Shown here piece by piece: positions 12,125-21,473 of a stretch of 64,000 bases of DNA (positions are counted from its first letter, which is position 1; each line of letters starts with the position of its first letter). Made by a program: the position numbers and the translations under genes. Under the pieces are notes generated by a model. It was not told the DNA's origin, made no database searches, and was given only the letters and a program-made list of their open reading frames with translations. Source of the DNA: Dugong dugon (Eukaryota; Chordata; Mammalia; Sirenia; Dugongidae); the NCBI GenBank assembly GCA_030035585.1, contig CM057481.1, positions 10,131,128-10,195,127 of the forward strand, in the 5' to 3' direction.

Positions 12125-12450
12125 TCAGTCAGCTTTTGCTGAGTAACAGCCATCCCCAAACTCAGTGGCAAATAACAAACATTTATTCTTAGGTTCACAA
12201 ATCTGCAAGTTGGCTGGGGTGATCTGCCCCCACATAGATTTATTTGGGACCCAGTCGCCGTCCTGTATATTTTTCTCCTTGTGGAGCCCAGAAAGTGTCA
12301 GAGGAGTGAGCAGAAACACACGCTGTCTCTTAAGGCCCAGCCTTAGAATTGGTACACCGTCTCTACCACCCACATTCCGTTGGCCAGAGCAAGTCACAAG
12401 ACCAAGTCATGGAGGTCAGGGGAGGGCATAGTATTTGCTGAAGAATAAAT
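12125..12450. repeat. Ancient interspersed repeat, family not resolved
   Basis: AGCTTTTGCTGAGTAACAGC, CCCAAACTCAGTGGCAAATAA and ACAAATCTGCAAGTTGGCTGG form a string I recognise from dispersed mammalian repeats (pattern 'GCTGCGTAACAAACCACCCC AAACTTAGTGGC'). I cannot assign the family with certainty. Confidence 0.5.
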
Positions 12451-12837
12451 TAATCTACCATGGAGACTATCATTATTTACTCTTTCAATCTACTATTACT
12501 GAGCACCTACTGTGTATGGTACACTCTGCCATGTTGGAAGGGGTATAAATACAGTGACAATAAATGAGGAAGATGATGCTACCGTATAACCCAAGGCCGG
12601 AATAAATATTTGATGAATGAGTATCTGCCAGTAGCTATTGAGTGCTTCATGTCATGGGTTTCCTCATTTAATCCCCCCAGCCCCTCTGTTGGGCAGGTAT
12701 CCCAGGTCAGACAAGTGTGATACTGAGTTGTCCTGTTAAATACTTACATCTTCTGACATGAGGAGGGGGAGAGTTGGTGGAGGTGGTGCAGCAGGGAGAA
12801 GCCACATGCAAAGAGATCGTTTCTGATGTGGGGGAAA

Positions 12838-13000
12838 GAGGCCAGCTTAGCACCAAAGAGGCCCAGGTTCAAATCCCTGTCCCGCCCCTTCCCAGCTGCG
12901 TGGTGTGATCACATACTCCTCTCTCTGAGCATCTGTGTTGCCATCTGTAAAACGGGGTTAGGGGGAACCTCCTGCCTTTCAGACAGTGTGAGAAACAAGA
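12838..13000 (+). repeat. MIR SINE
   Basis: GGTTCAAATCCCTGTCCCGCC, TGCGTGGTGTGATCACATACTCC, and CATCTGTAAAACGGGGTTAGG follow MIR order. Confidence 0.75.
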
Positions 13001-13120
13001 TTCCTTCAATTCAGCCTAGCACGTATTTGTTTCAACGTACACTTTGTGGACCGTTTTGAGCACTAAGTCTTCAAGCACCCACCATATAATAAGAACTTAG
13101 CACAGTATCTGGTACATTAG

Positions 13121-13327
13121 TTGTTGATGTTGTGTGCTGTCAAGTTGATTCGGACTCATAGTGACCCTATAGGACAGAGTAGAACTGCCCCCATAGAGTT
13201 TCCTAGGCTTTAATCTTTATGAGAGCAGATTGCCAGGTCTGTTTTCCCACTGAGCACTTGGTGGGTTCAAACCACCGACCTTTCGATTAGCAGCCGCGCG
13301 CTTAACCACTGCACCAGCATGACTCCT
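13121..13327 (-). repeat. AfroSINE, long form
   Basis: Antisense tail GATTCGGACTCATAGTGACC, middle TAATCTTTATGAGAGCAGATTGCC, antisense head TTAGCAGCCGCGCGCTTAACC. Confidence 0.9.
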
Positions 13328-13679
13328 TCTCACATATTGTAGTTTCTCTAAATCACTAGCCCTTTGCCTTCTTGAGGTCACATTCATCTTTGTGTGTCCT
13401 CTCCGGAAAACCGCACAGAGTTGTGAAAATGTACGTGCTGTCCCACGTCCCCAAGTGGAGAGCTCTGCTCTGGTTGTTCATGCCATCCCTTCTCCCTTCT
13501 CTTACGAACTTAATCCAGTGGAAGAGACGTTTTTCCATATTTGTCTGCCCTGTGCTGAGTTCAAGGTCTGACTCATATTAACTGCCCAATGAGTATTTTC
13601 TAAATGAGTGAGTGAGCAAGGATGAAAGCGTTGGCAATATCTTGTTTGCATGCATGTAGGATTATAGGACTTTCAGATT

Positions 13680-13790
13680 GATTGAGATAGGAGAACTTAC
13701 ATAATGCAACCCCCGCATTTTATAGATCATGAAATAGGACCCAGAGAGGTTAGTTGGCTTACCCAAAGGCATACAGCTAATAAGAACAGC
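13680..13790 (-). repeat. MIR SINE fragment
   Basis: CATTTTATAGATCATGAAATAGG and GGCTTACCCAAAGGCATACAGC are antisense MIR core. An AfroSINE follows directly. Confidence 0.7.
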
Positions 13791-13795
13791 TACAG

Positions 13796-14000
13796 TAACC
13801 AACCAGTTGCCATTGAATCAGTTTGGACTCACGGTGACCCATGTGCGTCAGAGTAGAACTGGGCTCTACAGGGTTTTCAATGGCTGATTTTTTTGGAAGT
13901 AGATCACCGGGCCTTTCCTCCAAGATGCCTCTGGGTGGACTTGAACCTCTGACTTTGGTTAGCAGCCGAGCACATTATCATTGTACCACCCCGGGTCTCC
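13796..14000 (-). repeat. AfroSINE, 'CATGTGCGTCAGAG' subtype
   Basis: The antisense tail CAGTTTGGACTCACGGTGACC is followed by the subtype-specific CCATGTGCGTCAGAG and GAAGTAGATCACCGGGCC, then the antisense head TTAGCAGCCGAGCACATT. This middle differs from the long form, so it is a separate subfamily. Confidence 0.88.
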
Positions 14001-14794
14001 AAATAACTACAATAATAATAATATTAAAATTAATGATTTCTCCCAGGAAGATGACTTATGCCCAGATACAATTAGGTCTCATTCCCTCAGGATCTGTGAG
14101 AAAACTGCCCATTCTGATTGGTCAGTTGTGTGGATCATGTTGTACAGCTGAGTTTTCTTGACCCTCGGATGACAGAAACACCCATGCCATGTCCTGACTG
14201 TAGAACCGTGGCAGTGGGAGCCTTGGGGCAGAGCCTCTGTACGTCTTTCTCTGGTTCTCCTCTGTCTACTCCTTCCCTTGTTTGTGGCCCAGAGCTGTGT
14301 GTACAGACTGCTGCCGAGAATGTGGGAGGGTGGGCTGAGAGGCCAGGTCAAGCCAAGGGTGGAAGGTGGGTTAGGGATGGAGCAGGGGAGGGATTTGTTC
14401 TTCTCTGCCCCCTCCCCCTGCCATCCACCCCAGTCCTGGAAATTCTATTTGGATCTGTTCTATTGTTAGGTTCGAAGGCACTTTGTTCTCTGGTGCATTG
14501 TTCTACCCGCTACCAGGAAATCAGCCTCTGCTTGGGGTCAGCAGTGCCACAGACCTGCCTGTGGCCACATAGGTGGGAGGTTTCTGACTTATCTTGGGGC
14601 TCCTAGTTATCACCAGGATCATCTCAGTCCTTTCTCCTTTTGTCGCCCACCCTGCATGGGGCAGGGAAGGGTGAGGAAGAAAAAGATTCAGTGCTTCTGT
14701 TTTTCCTTATAGTAATAATAGCTACACTTATTTCTATGTAAAAAGAAACATTCTAAAATCCAGGTCTCAATAGAGCACTGTGCCCTTTGGAGCA
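14001..14794. other. Intronic sequence, unique
   Basis: Frames of up to 162 codons overlap here on both strands (14118-14606 plus, 14079-14351 minus). They have no conserved domain that I recognise and no flanking splice signals. I see no repeat. Confidence 0.45.
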
Positions 14795-15310
14795 GCCCTG
14801 TCTGATAGAAATAGGAGGCAAGCTGTATGGCTAAGGTACATTGTCTAATAGCTATGTTGAAAGGAGCAAAAAGAAACAGGTGAGATTAGTTTTAATAATG
14901 TATTTTATTTAACCTAGTATATGCAAAACATCATGTAATCAGTGTAAAAAACAAGGGGATATTTTACCTTATTTTTTTTCTTATTGTTGTCATTGGGAGG
15001 TGCCATCAAGTCAATTCCAACTCATAGTGATCCCGTAGGGTTTTCTAGACTGTAATATTTACAGGAGCAAATCACCAAGTCTTTCTCCAACACTGCTGCT
15101 GGCTGGGTTCGAACTGCTAACCTTTCAGTTAGCAGCTAAGCACTTAACTACTGCGTCACCAGGGCTCCTTTTTTTTTTCCTATCAAGTCTTTGAAATCCA
15201 TTATGGATTATAGAGCCCTTCTCCATGAAATGTGACTAGCCACATTCGAAGTGCTCAGTGACCACATGTGGCTCATGGCTACCATATTGGATAGTGCAGG
15301 TTTAGCATAG
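14795..15310. repeat. Ancient DNA-transposon-like repeat split by an AfroSINE
   Basis: GAGCAGCCCTGTCTGATAGAAAT on the left is balanced by GTGGCTCATGGCTACCATATTGGATAG on the right, with an inverted-repeat flavour (short GTCCAATA/TATTGGAC-type ends). I recognise this pattern from old non-autonomous DNA transposons in mammals. The SINE at 14982-15168 separates the halves. Confidence 0.5.
14982..15168 (-). repeat. AfroSINE, long form
   Basis: GTGCCATCAAGTCAATTCC antisense tail, TGTAATATTTACAGGAGC, and GTTAGCAGCTAAGCACTTAAC antisense head ending CACCAGGGCTCC. Confidence 0.9.
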
Positions 15311-15510
15311 TACCATCCAATTGAAATTTTTGGATGATAGAATGTTTTCTATTGGCACTGTCCCACACAGAGGTCTTATGGCTGTTAAGCACTTGAAATG
15401 CAGCTAGAGCAGCTGAGCAGCTGAGTTTTACATTTTGTTTAATGTTAATCAGTTTAAATTTTAAGAGTTGCGTGTACTGGGCAGCACAGCTCTGGAGAGT
15501 TTATCTTATT
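15311..15510. repeat. Second copy of the same ancient DNA-transposon-like repeat
   Basis: CCATCCAATTGAAATTTTTGG, CTATTGGCACTGTCC and GTTAAGCACTTGAAATGCAGC resemble the interior and end of the repeat at 14795-15310. They probably represent an adjacent older insertion. Confidence 0.4.
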
Positions 15511-16212
15511 AGAGAAATATAGATTTAAACTTGACCAAGGTATCAGTTTTTCATCAGCCACACTGGCAGAGAGTCAAAGTGGGATAACAGTTTGCCGAGG
15601 GTATGGGCAAATAGGACCGTTCCTGTGCGGCCAGTGCCTAAATTAGAACAATCTTTATGGAGGACGGTTGGCAGTGTTTATCAAAATTAGAAATGTACAG
15701 GTGCCCTTGGACCCAGGAGTTCTGTTCCTGAGTATTCATGCTGCAGAGTCTCTCACACATGTGGACTGGTTTAGGTAGAAAGATGTTTGGTGCAGCAGAC
15801 AATTGGAAACTATATGAATATCCAGTCAGCAGGGAACTGCATAAATAAGTCATGGCACATTTAAAAGATGTAATTTGCAGCTATTGAAAACTGAGGCAAA
15901 TTTTTATTTGATGACGTGGAAGGCTCTTCAAGATACAGTGTTAAGCAAATGTAGAGCAGAGCATATAGTATGGTACCATTTGGGTAAAATAAATGATTTG
16001 CTTATTTATATCTAGAATACCTCTGGAGGAATGCAAAAGGAACAAGTCACAGTGGTTGTATCCTGTGAAAGGAGTGGATGGCTGGGGTGGGAGAGAGACC
16101 TACTTATCGTTGTACAGTATACTCTTTTGGAATTTAATCCCATAACTTGTATTATGTATTTTCAAAATAACTAAAAAAGAAAACCAAAAGGGGAATTCTA
16201 AGGAAAAAGGGT
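15511..16212. other. Intronic sequence with old L1-like character
   Basis: No frame is conserved. The phrases CAATCTTTATGGAGGAC, GGCACATTTAAAAGATG and ATAAATGATTTGC suggest a decayed LINE, but I cannot confirm one. Confidence 0.35.
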
Positions 16213-16414
16213 GGGAGTCTCTGGGTGTTGCCAATGGTTAACACTCAGCTGCCAACCAGAAGTTTGAAGGTTTGAATCCACCCAGAAGGCCCTTTGGAAG
16301 AAAGACCTGGAGATCTAGTTGTGAAAATCAGCCACTGAAAACCCTGTGAAGCACTGTTCTACTGTGACACACATGGGGTCGTCATGAATTGGAATCAACT
16401 TGTAGCCAACTGGT
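16213..16414 (+). repeat. AfroSINE, 'AATCAGCCACTGAAAACC' subtype
   Basis: GGAGTCTCTGGGTGTTGCC head, AGACCTGGAGATCTAG, then GAAAATCAGCCACTGAAAACC and GTGAAGCACTGTTCTACTG, tail GTCGTCATGAATTGGAATC. The middle block is shared with 30179-30399 and 39043-39245. Confidence 0.88.
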
Positions 16415-16958
16415 TAAGGAAAGAGTGAATCAGGGAAGGCTTCCTAGAGGAGATGACCTTTGGGCTGGAATGTAAAGGATACATAGGAGTTCTTCAGGCA
16501 GGAGGAAGGCTGAGGCTCAGAGGCATGAACGGGCATGACAGTTTCAGGCATCTGCGTGTACCCAGTTGTGGGCAGAGCACTCAGGATGTAAAAGAGGGCA
16601 GTAGTGGAGTTTGGACGAGGACTGGATTGGCCAGATGGGGACAGTCTTGTGAGTGGAATTTGGACTTAACTCTGTGAGCCATAGGCAGCATCGGTGGCTT
16701 GAAGGAAGCAGGAAGTGACATAATTGTATTTATGTTAAAGACAACCTTTGGCATGACCTCACTTATAGAAAAAAGACAAGAAAAAGCAAATGTATAGAGA
16801 TCAAAGTTTATTAGTGGTTACCAGGAGCAGGAGGGAAGGGGAAAGGGGGCATTATTGCTTATGGAGTACTGAATTTCGGTTTACAGTGATGGAAAAAATG
16901 CACTGATTGAGGGTATGGTTGCACAGCTGATTATTGTAAGTGCTATCAGTAAATTGGT
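16415..16958. other. Intronic sequence, partly L1-like
   Basis: 16780-16850 (TAGAGATCAAAGTTTATTAG followed by GGTTACCAGGAGCAGGAGGG) is reminiscent of an L1 3'UTR on the plus strand. The rest is unique. Confidence 0.4.
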
Positions 16959-17169
16959 AAAAACCAAAACCAAACCCATTACTGTCGAATCAAATTCCAA
17001 CTCATAGCGACCCTATAGGACAGAGAACTGCCTTATAGGGTTTCCAAGGCTGTAATCTTTATGGAAGCAGACTGCCATATCTTTCTCATGTGGAGCTGAT
17101 GGTGAGTTCGAACTGGTTACCTTTTGGTTAGCAGCTGAGCACTTAACCACTGTACCACCGGGGTTCCTT
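16959..17169 (-). repeat. AfroSINE, long form
   Basis: Antisense A-tail AAAACCAAAACCAAACCC, tail CCAACTCATAGCGACCC, middle TAATCTTTATGGAAGCAG, head GTTAGCAGCTGAGCACTTAACC. Confidence 0.92.
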
Positions 17170-17214
17170 AATAAGTTGGTACACTTGTAAAAAGTTGAAG
17201 TGGCGAAAGTTCTT

Positions 17215-18020
17215 TGAAAGACACGTTTACAACAACGACCAAAAAAAAGTAGTTGCTGAGGCTGCTTATGTACAACCAAACACCTCACGGGATTTGGTTC
17301 CTTGGTTTGGAGGTTTAGGGTTTCATGAGACATCCCAGTTAATTGGCCTAATAACATGTTTAGTGCTTCTGTTTTACCACCTTGCTCATTGTGTGGTTCC
17401 TGGGGTCTTAAAAGCTTGCAAGCAGCCATCCAAGACACAACAATTGGTTTCTATTCACCTGGAGCCACAGACGAAGAAGGAGAATCAGGAATAGGAGGAG
17501 GATATGGAATATGTAGCTAATTGCTTCCATGAACAACTGCCTGCTTTGCCATGAGATGAGAACTGGATGATGCCTAGCTGCCACTACTGAACATTTAGAT
17601 CGAAGATTCTACAGAAGAATCTTGATCAAAAGGAGGGAAATGCAAAACAAAATTTCAAATTCTGGATGAACCCCTGAAACTATTGCCCTGAGATAATATT
17701 TAAACCTTAAACCAAAAACATCTCTGAAGTCTTCTAAAAACCAAACAATAGCTTAGCCTAACTAGCTTTATGCTCTTTTAGGAACTATCTGTACGCAATC
17801 AAATTGACAACAGCAATTGGAAAGATTAGATGGGAACCTTAGGGGGCAGTGAGTTTATGTTAATGGGGGAGGAACAACTCAGACAAGGAGGGTGAGAGTG
17901 GTTGCATAACTTGAAGAATGTAATCAGTATCACTGAATTATACATGTAAAAACTGTTGAATTGTATGTTTTGCTATGTATATTCTCAACAACAACAACAA
18001 AATAAATAACATTTAAAAAG
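17215..18020 (+). mobile_element. L1 3'UTR fragment, 5'-truncated
   Basis: This 0.8-kb block is the inverted counterpart of 1-735: both share the CTTGGTTTGGAGGTTTAGGG region, GGTCTTAAAAGCTTGCAAGC and TTGTCAATTTGAT (antisense here). The same GGTCTTAAAAGCT(T/C)GCAAGCAGCC phrase is in the L1 3'UTR at 23600, which ties it to L1. It ends in an (AAC)n/A-rich tail at 17990-18015. It has no coding sequence. Confidence 0.8.
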
Positions 18021-18053
18021 ACAACTTTTGGCAGAGTGGAGGATGGCCAGAAA

Positions 18054-18738
18054 CAGCATTTCTCAAAGTGTGCTATGAGGACTCCTAGGAGTCTCCGAGA
18101 ACTGGAGAGTTTGTGACGGCCTGTGTTTCCTAACTTCTTGTTGTTGTTTTGGTGCCATTGAGTAGATTCCTACTCATAGCAACCTCTTGTGACAGAATAG
18201 AACTGCCCCATAGGGTTTTCTAGGCTGAAATCTTGCCAGTTCTTTTCTCCCGCGGAGCTGCTGGTGGGTTCAGACTGCCGACCGTTTGGTTAGCAGCCAA
18301 GAACTTAACCATTGCGCCACTGGGGCTCGTTCTTTTCTAACTACATAACTACAGAACAGAGTTCCTTCAGATGTGTCAGCCAAGCTGACATATCACAGCA
18401 GGCCAACTGCAGAAGTGGACACATGAATCCAGTTGTCTTCTATACTATCCAGACAGGCATTATAGAGAGTTGTAAAATATAAAACAATGCTACTCTTTTT
18501 TCACTGTCTTTTGGAAAATATAGTTCATTTCCATTAAATCATGCAAATCGGATTAACAAATAATACAGTTATTATATTTGAAAAGAATGAATGAATATTT
18601 TTGAAATTTGCCAATTTTATTTCTTAGTACTGTAATTATTGATAGGTATCCTAACTCACATCAACAAGAGCTCTTTGGGGCCCTCAGTAATTTTTAAAGC
18701 AGAAGGAGTCCTGGGACCAAAAATTCTGAGAACCACGG
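18054..18738. mobile_element. hAT/Charlie-like non-autonomous DNA transposon with nested SINE
   Basis: The left end CAGCATTTCTCAAAGTGTG and the right end CTGAGAACCACGG (reverse complement CCGTGGTTCTCAG) match the CAGTGGTTCTCAA-type terminal repeats of mammalian hAT (Charlie/MER1 group) elements. The AfroSINE at 18139-18330 is inserted near the left end. The interior is AT-rich with no transposase frame. Confidence 0.7.
18139..18330 (-). repeat. AfroSINE, long form, nested
   Basis: TTGTTGTTGTTTTGGTGCCATTG antisense tail, CTAGGCTGAAATCTTGCC, antisense head TTAGCAGCCAAGAACTTAACC. Confidence 0.9.
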
Positions 18739-19361
18739 GTCTGGAAGCAGGGAGGCCTCGCAAGTCAGCTTGGATCAAAATAAAGTACAGGGGAACAAAT
18801 ACCGCTGTGTAAATGTCAGCGAGCTAGGAGGCACCAGCCGGCTGCAGTGCAGCCCAGCTGCATTTTATATTTCTGAGCGAGATGGTCTGGGTGGCTATGT
18901 GTGCAAGAGGGGAAGATGGGTTGATGGTATTGTCAGACTTTTTAATTTTGCCAGTCTTATGAGTGTGAAATGGCATCTTGTTGTGTTAATCCCTCCCTGA
19001 CCATCATGCCTACAATCCCACATTGGAGCTTAAGATAGTAAACTCTGAATTGTAGACCATTGTGTTTGTGTGTGTGTGTGTATGTTTACACATACATCCA
19101 CATATACATATACACGCGTGTACATATGTGTGTATGTGCAGTATATGTACGTTGTATTTATCTCTACATGCACGCTATATATACGTCTCTTTTCCTCTCT
19201 TCCTACCTCTGCCTTCTTCCCTCTCCTTTTTTGCCCACTCTCCTTTCCTTTTCAGATCTCTTCTGTTCTCTCTCATTGGTCCCTCTGGCATCAGCCTTGG
19301 GCCCTCGGGGCACCCACGGAAAGGATTGGTTCAACCACCCCATTCACTCAGTGCACATTTG
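18739..19361. other. Intronic sequence with TG/TA microsatellite
   Basis: Unique up to 19060. The tract 19062-19190 is a TG-rich then TA/CA alternating microsatellite, followed by a pyrimidine-rich stretch (19188-19290). The frames that cross it encode only low-complexity Cys/Val/Tyr peptides and are not genes. Confidence 0.6.
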
Positions 19362-19478
19362 CGGATCCCCTAGTGGCACAGTGGTTAAGAGTTCAGCTGC
19401 CGACTAAGAGGTTGTCCTGCTCTGTCCTGTAGGGTCGCTAGGAGTCAAAATAGACTCGAAGGCAATGGGGTTTTTTCT
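19362..19478 (+). repeat. AfroSINE, internally deleted
   Basis: Head GGATCCCCTAGTGGCACAG then GTTAAGAGTTCAGC joins directly to TCTGTCCTGTAGGGTCGC and the AATAGACTCGAAGGCAATG tail. The segment between the B-box and the TGTCC block is missing. Confidence 0.88.
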
Positions 19479-19689
19479 GTTTGTCTTTCCTTTGTGTCCT
19501 GCACTGGACTCTGCTGGGGCCTGAACACAGACCCTGCTTACAGATTGGGTTCTTGTAATCCCTGATTTTGGAGACAAATGGAGAATCTCACATTTATTTC
19601 TAGAAAGGGTTTCCCTATCCCTACCGTCCGCACTACCCCGCTTCCTCCCCTGTGCCACCATCTTCTTGGCCACATTGTCAGAAATGCAT

Positions 19690-19806
19690 AAAATGCTAGA
19701 AGTAAGCTTTAAAGGTCACCTAGTCCAACTCCCTCACTTTACAGATAATGAAACTGAGATCCAGAGAGGGGAAGTGAAGTGCTAAAGGTCACACAACTAA
19801 TTCAAT
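19690..19806 (-). repeat. MIR SINE fragment
   Basis: CACTTTACAGATAATGAAACTGAG and CTAAAGGTCACACAACTAATTC are antisense MIR core. Confidence 0.8.
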
Positions 19807-19885
19807 GGCCTTAAAAAATAGATGATAACCTCTATGAATTATCACCCTGTTGCTCTGTCTTACTACCTGTGCATCAGGTAGGAAA

Positions 19886-20092
19886 ACCAGTACCCAGTTA
19901 CCATCGAGTCGATTCCAACTCAATACTACCCCATGTGTGTCAGAGTACAATTGTCCTCCATAGGGTTTTCAGTGGCTGATTTTTCAGAAGTAGATTGCCA
20001 GACCTTTTTCCCAAGGTGCCTGTGGGTGGATTGGAGCCTCTAACCTTCTGGTTAGCAACCGAGCACATTAACCGTTTCCACCATCCAGGAAC
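19886..20092 (-). repeat. AfroSINE, 'CATGTGTGTCAGAG' subtype
   Basis: CCATCGAGTCGATTCCAACTC tail, CCCATGTGTGTCAGAG and CAGAAGTAGATTGCC middle, TTAGCAACCGAGCACATTAACC head. Confidence 0.9.
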
Positions 20093-20929
20093 AGGTAATT
20101 ATGATCTGGCAACTTGTGATAAAAAATTATAAAATAGATTTCTGCAAATTGTGATCAAACCAGAAAACATGCATGAAGAGAAGTTTTAGAAAACAACGGA
20201 AATTTAAACTTTCCTTTTCCATGGAAGCATTTCGTATCTATAATCAAGGTGTTTAGATGTTTGCAACATAGAGGGTTTTAAATTTTCTCATTTGGGTTGT
20301 TTTCATTATCAGAATATCTCCTATGACACATCTAGAAGTTTCATCACTAACAATATGTACCATAAATTTGAGAGCCAGGGCTGTGACAACAAAGAGCGGG
20401 GACATCTCCTTCAAAGCCAACCAGGAAACAGGCCAGGCAGGCCTAGCTTCCCACTAGCTCTCCAAACCTCTACTCTCCCCGCCCAAAAAGGGGAAGGAAG
20501 AAGGTTAAGTAAAGATAATGTGCCCATCCTCAAACAAAGCATGGCTAATCCCTTTGGTTCCCCCAGCACTGCAGTTTCCTGTGGCTAAAGTTAGACCTAG
20601 TAGGTACAAATTTCATTTTTAATCCATGACTGGGCAGACAGAGGGTTACTGTGCTGGGCGTGGTTCAGATCTTCTCCATAAAGGACAGGAAAAAGGAGGA
20701 GTCCTTTCTGAGGCCTCCCAGGGGAGAGGTCAGCAGAGCGTGGCCTTTCTGTACTTGCCAAGAGCAGCAAAATTCATGGGACAGTTCCTTTGTGTAGCAG
20801 GTACAAGAAGGAGTGTCCCCAGAGAAAGTGCTTTTGTGAGTCACCTCAGTCATTTGTGAATCACCTTTTAGCTCTTACCACTTAACACTCTTCTATAAAA
20901 CAGCTCAGTTTTTTTCTTATATTCATCTT
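20093..20929. other. Intronic sequence, unique
   Basis: No repeat or exon recognised. Frames at 20292-20588 and 20626-20859 have no domain or splice context. Confidence 0.45.
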
Positions 20930-21170
20930 TTTTTTTTAATTGTGGTAAATATAGATGTAACAAAACATTTGCCACGCCAGCGTTCTTCACATGTACGATT
21001 CAGTGACATTATGTTCATCGTATTGTGCAACCATCACCATTATCCATTTCCAGATTTTTCTGTTGCCCTTAACAGAAGCTCAGTGTCCCCTAAGCAATGA
21101 ATCCCCCTCTCCTCCTTTCTTCTGCCCACCCCTGGTAACCACTAATAAACTTAAGTCTGTATATACTTGG

Positions 21171-21338
21171 CCAAAAACCAAACCTAACCTGTTGTCATCA
21201 AGTCAATTCTGACTCATAGTGACCCTATAGGACAGAGTAGAACTGCCCTGTAGGGTTTCCACGGAGTGGCTGGTGGATTTGAACTGCCAATCTTTTGGTT
21301 AGTAGCCGAGCTCTTAACCACTGTGCCACCAGGACTCC
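21171..21338 (-). repeat. AfroSINE, short form, nested in L1
   Basis: AAAACCAAACCTAACC antisense A-tail, TCTGACTCATAGTGACC, direct junction to GTAGGGTTTCCACGGAG, head TTAGTAGCCGAGCTCTTAACC. Confidence 0.9.
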
Positions 21339-21473
21339 ACATACTTGACTCTTGTAGATATTTTACGTTAAGTGGAATCAGATATTTATCCTTTTGTGAC
21401 TGACTTATTTCGTTCAGCATGATGTTTTCAAGGTTCATCCATGTGGTAGCATGTATCAAGACTTACTTCTCTT

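Noticed and set aside
14118..14606. 162-codon plus-strand open frame
   Set aside because: No known domain; an overlapping antisense frame exists; no promoter, splice or poly-A signal supports it.
19060..19432. Three overlapping 100-120 codon frames
   Set aside because: They arise from a TG/TA microsatellite and pyrimidine-rich DNA and run into an AfroSINE.
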